NCBI RefSeq assembly: GCF_020382885.2
Contig: NC_058506.1
Location: 9,154,318 to 9,218,317 of the forward strand
DNA from: Scatophagus argus
Taxonomy: Eukaryota; Chordata; Actinopteri; Scatophagidae
Direction: 5' to 3'
Length of the DNA stretch: 64,000 bases
Shown here piece by piece: positions 63,425 through 64,000 of the stretch. Numbering within the stretch: the first letter of the stretch is position 1; each line of letters opens with the position of its first letter. The notes beneath the pieces are model-generated. The model did no database searches. It saw only the letters and a program-made list of their open reading frames with translations, and had not been told where the DNA came from. A program made the translations under genes and the position numbers.

Positions 63425-64000
63425 GTAACCAACCACAGGAGACGTGGGGCTGCAATCAGCCAATCAGGGTGAAGTGTAGGTGTGTCCACCGGCAACACAG
63501 TGCAAGTTGCTCTGGTGGTGAAATTCCATGAGTAGGTTGCCATAGCAGCAAGGGTCTAAATTAGTGTATTTATTCAGAGATGAGTTTTCTGTGGGTGAGC
63601 TCTCTGCGTCTCTTATGCTGTTTCCAGTCTACCCTCAGTAACACAAGAGTCTGGCATCATAGCACCATCACCTGTAGTGTCAAATACAGATTGTATGTTA
63701 GTATGGTGCCTTAACAGTGTATTGCTGAATAGTTATTCTTAATGTAGTCATTTATCACAACCTTTGTGTAGTACTAGACTCTGATGTTTTATTTCATGGT
63801 GACTTTTATTTGTCTCTTTCAACTAAACAGGGACTGCATGTTTTATCAGGAAAATTCAGTGTTGGCGTTGTTGATTTTTATCAGGGCAACACAGTTTCTG
63901 TTATTTGCTGGAAAAGCATTACATAACTGTTGTCTGCCCCTATCATCCACCCCTCCCCCTTGTATATTCATTTCCCTTTTCCCACCTTAATGCATACAAT
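63425..64000 (+). other. Start of mink1 intron 12, cut by the window edge
   Basis: The donor GTAACC follows exon 12. The remaining bases show no further exon, so the rest of mink1 lies to the right of the window. Confidence 0.7.

Overview
The window is vertebrate nuclear DNA, almost certainly from a ray-finned (teleost) fish. It holds spliced genes with GT-AG introns, many dinucleotide microsatellites, Tc1-like transposon relics and a MITE of a type I recall from fish genomes. Gene products match vertebrate families over their full length. I see no bacterial-style operons, CRISPR arrays or phage. The species cannot be named from the sequence alone.

Five protein-coding genes were rebuilt exon by exon, with splice phases checked at every junction. 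(1) atp1b2-like Na,K-ATPase beta subunit, + strand, 477-7613, 7 exons, 285 aa. (2) gltpd2, a membrane-anchored glycolipid-transfer-fold protein, - strand, 16778-13165, 4 exons, 308 aa. (3) chrne, the muscle nicotinic acetylcholine receptor epsilon subunit, + strand, 20301-27097, 12 exons, 517 aa. (4) pld2, phospholipase D2, + strand, 33888-45094, 23 coding exons, 957 aa. (5) The 5' part of mink1, a germinal-centre-kinase-family MAP4K, + strand, from 49906 and running off the right edge; 12 exons and 446 codons are seen. All five are open, with intact key residues, so all look functional.

atp1b2 and gltpd2 converge across about 5.5 kb of mostly featureless sequence. gltpd2 and chrne diverge from a 3.5 kb intergenic region. 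chrne, pld2 and mink1 run head to tail. The gene set matches the human 17p13 neighbourhood (ATP1B2; GLTPD2, PLD2, MINK1, CHRNE), which supports the orthology calls, although the local order differs. The genes do not form one pathway. atp1b2 and chrne are membrane ion-transport proteins of excitable tissue, gltpd2 and pld2 act on membrane lipids, and mink1 is a signalling kinase.

The most interesting non-coding observation is a degenerate direct duplication of the chrne 5' region. Two blocks at 19414-19453 and 20119-20163, upstream of exon 1, recur in order at 22161-22200 and 22703-22747 inside intron 1. This suggests a duplicated promoter that is now intronic. Other notable items are two truncated Tc1-like copies, a MITE with a near-perfect internal 22-bp palindrome, and a competing out-of-frame splice acceptor in pld2. 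I found no convincing novel multi-gene system.
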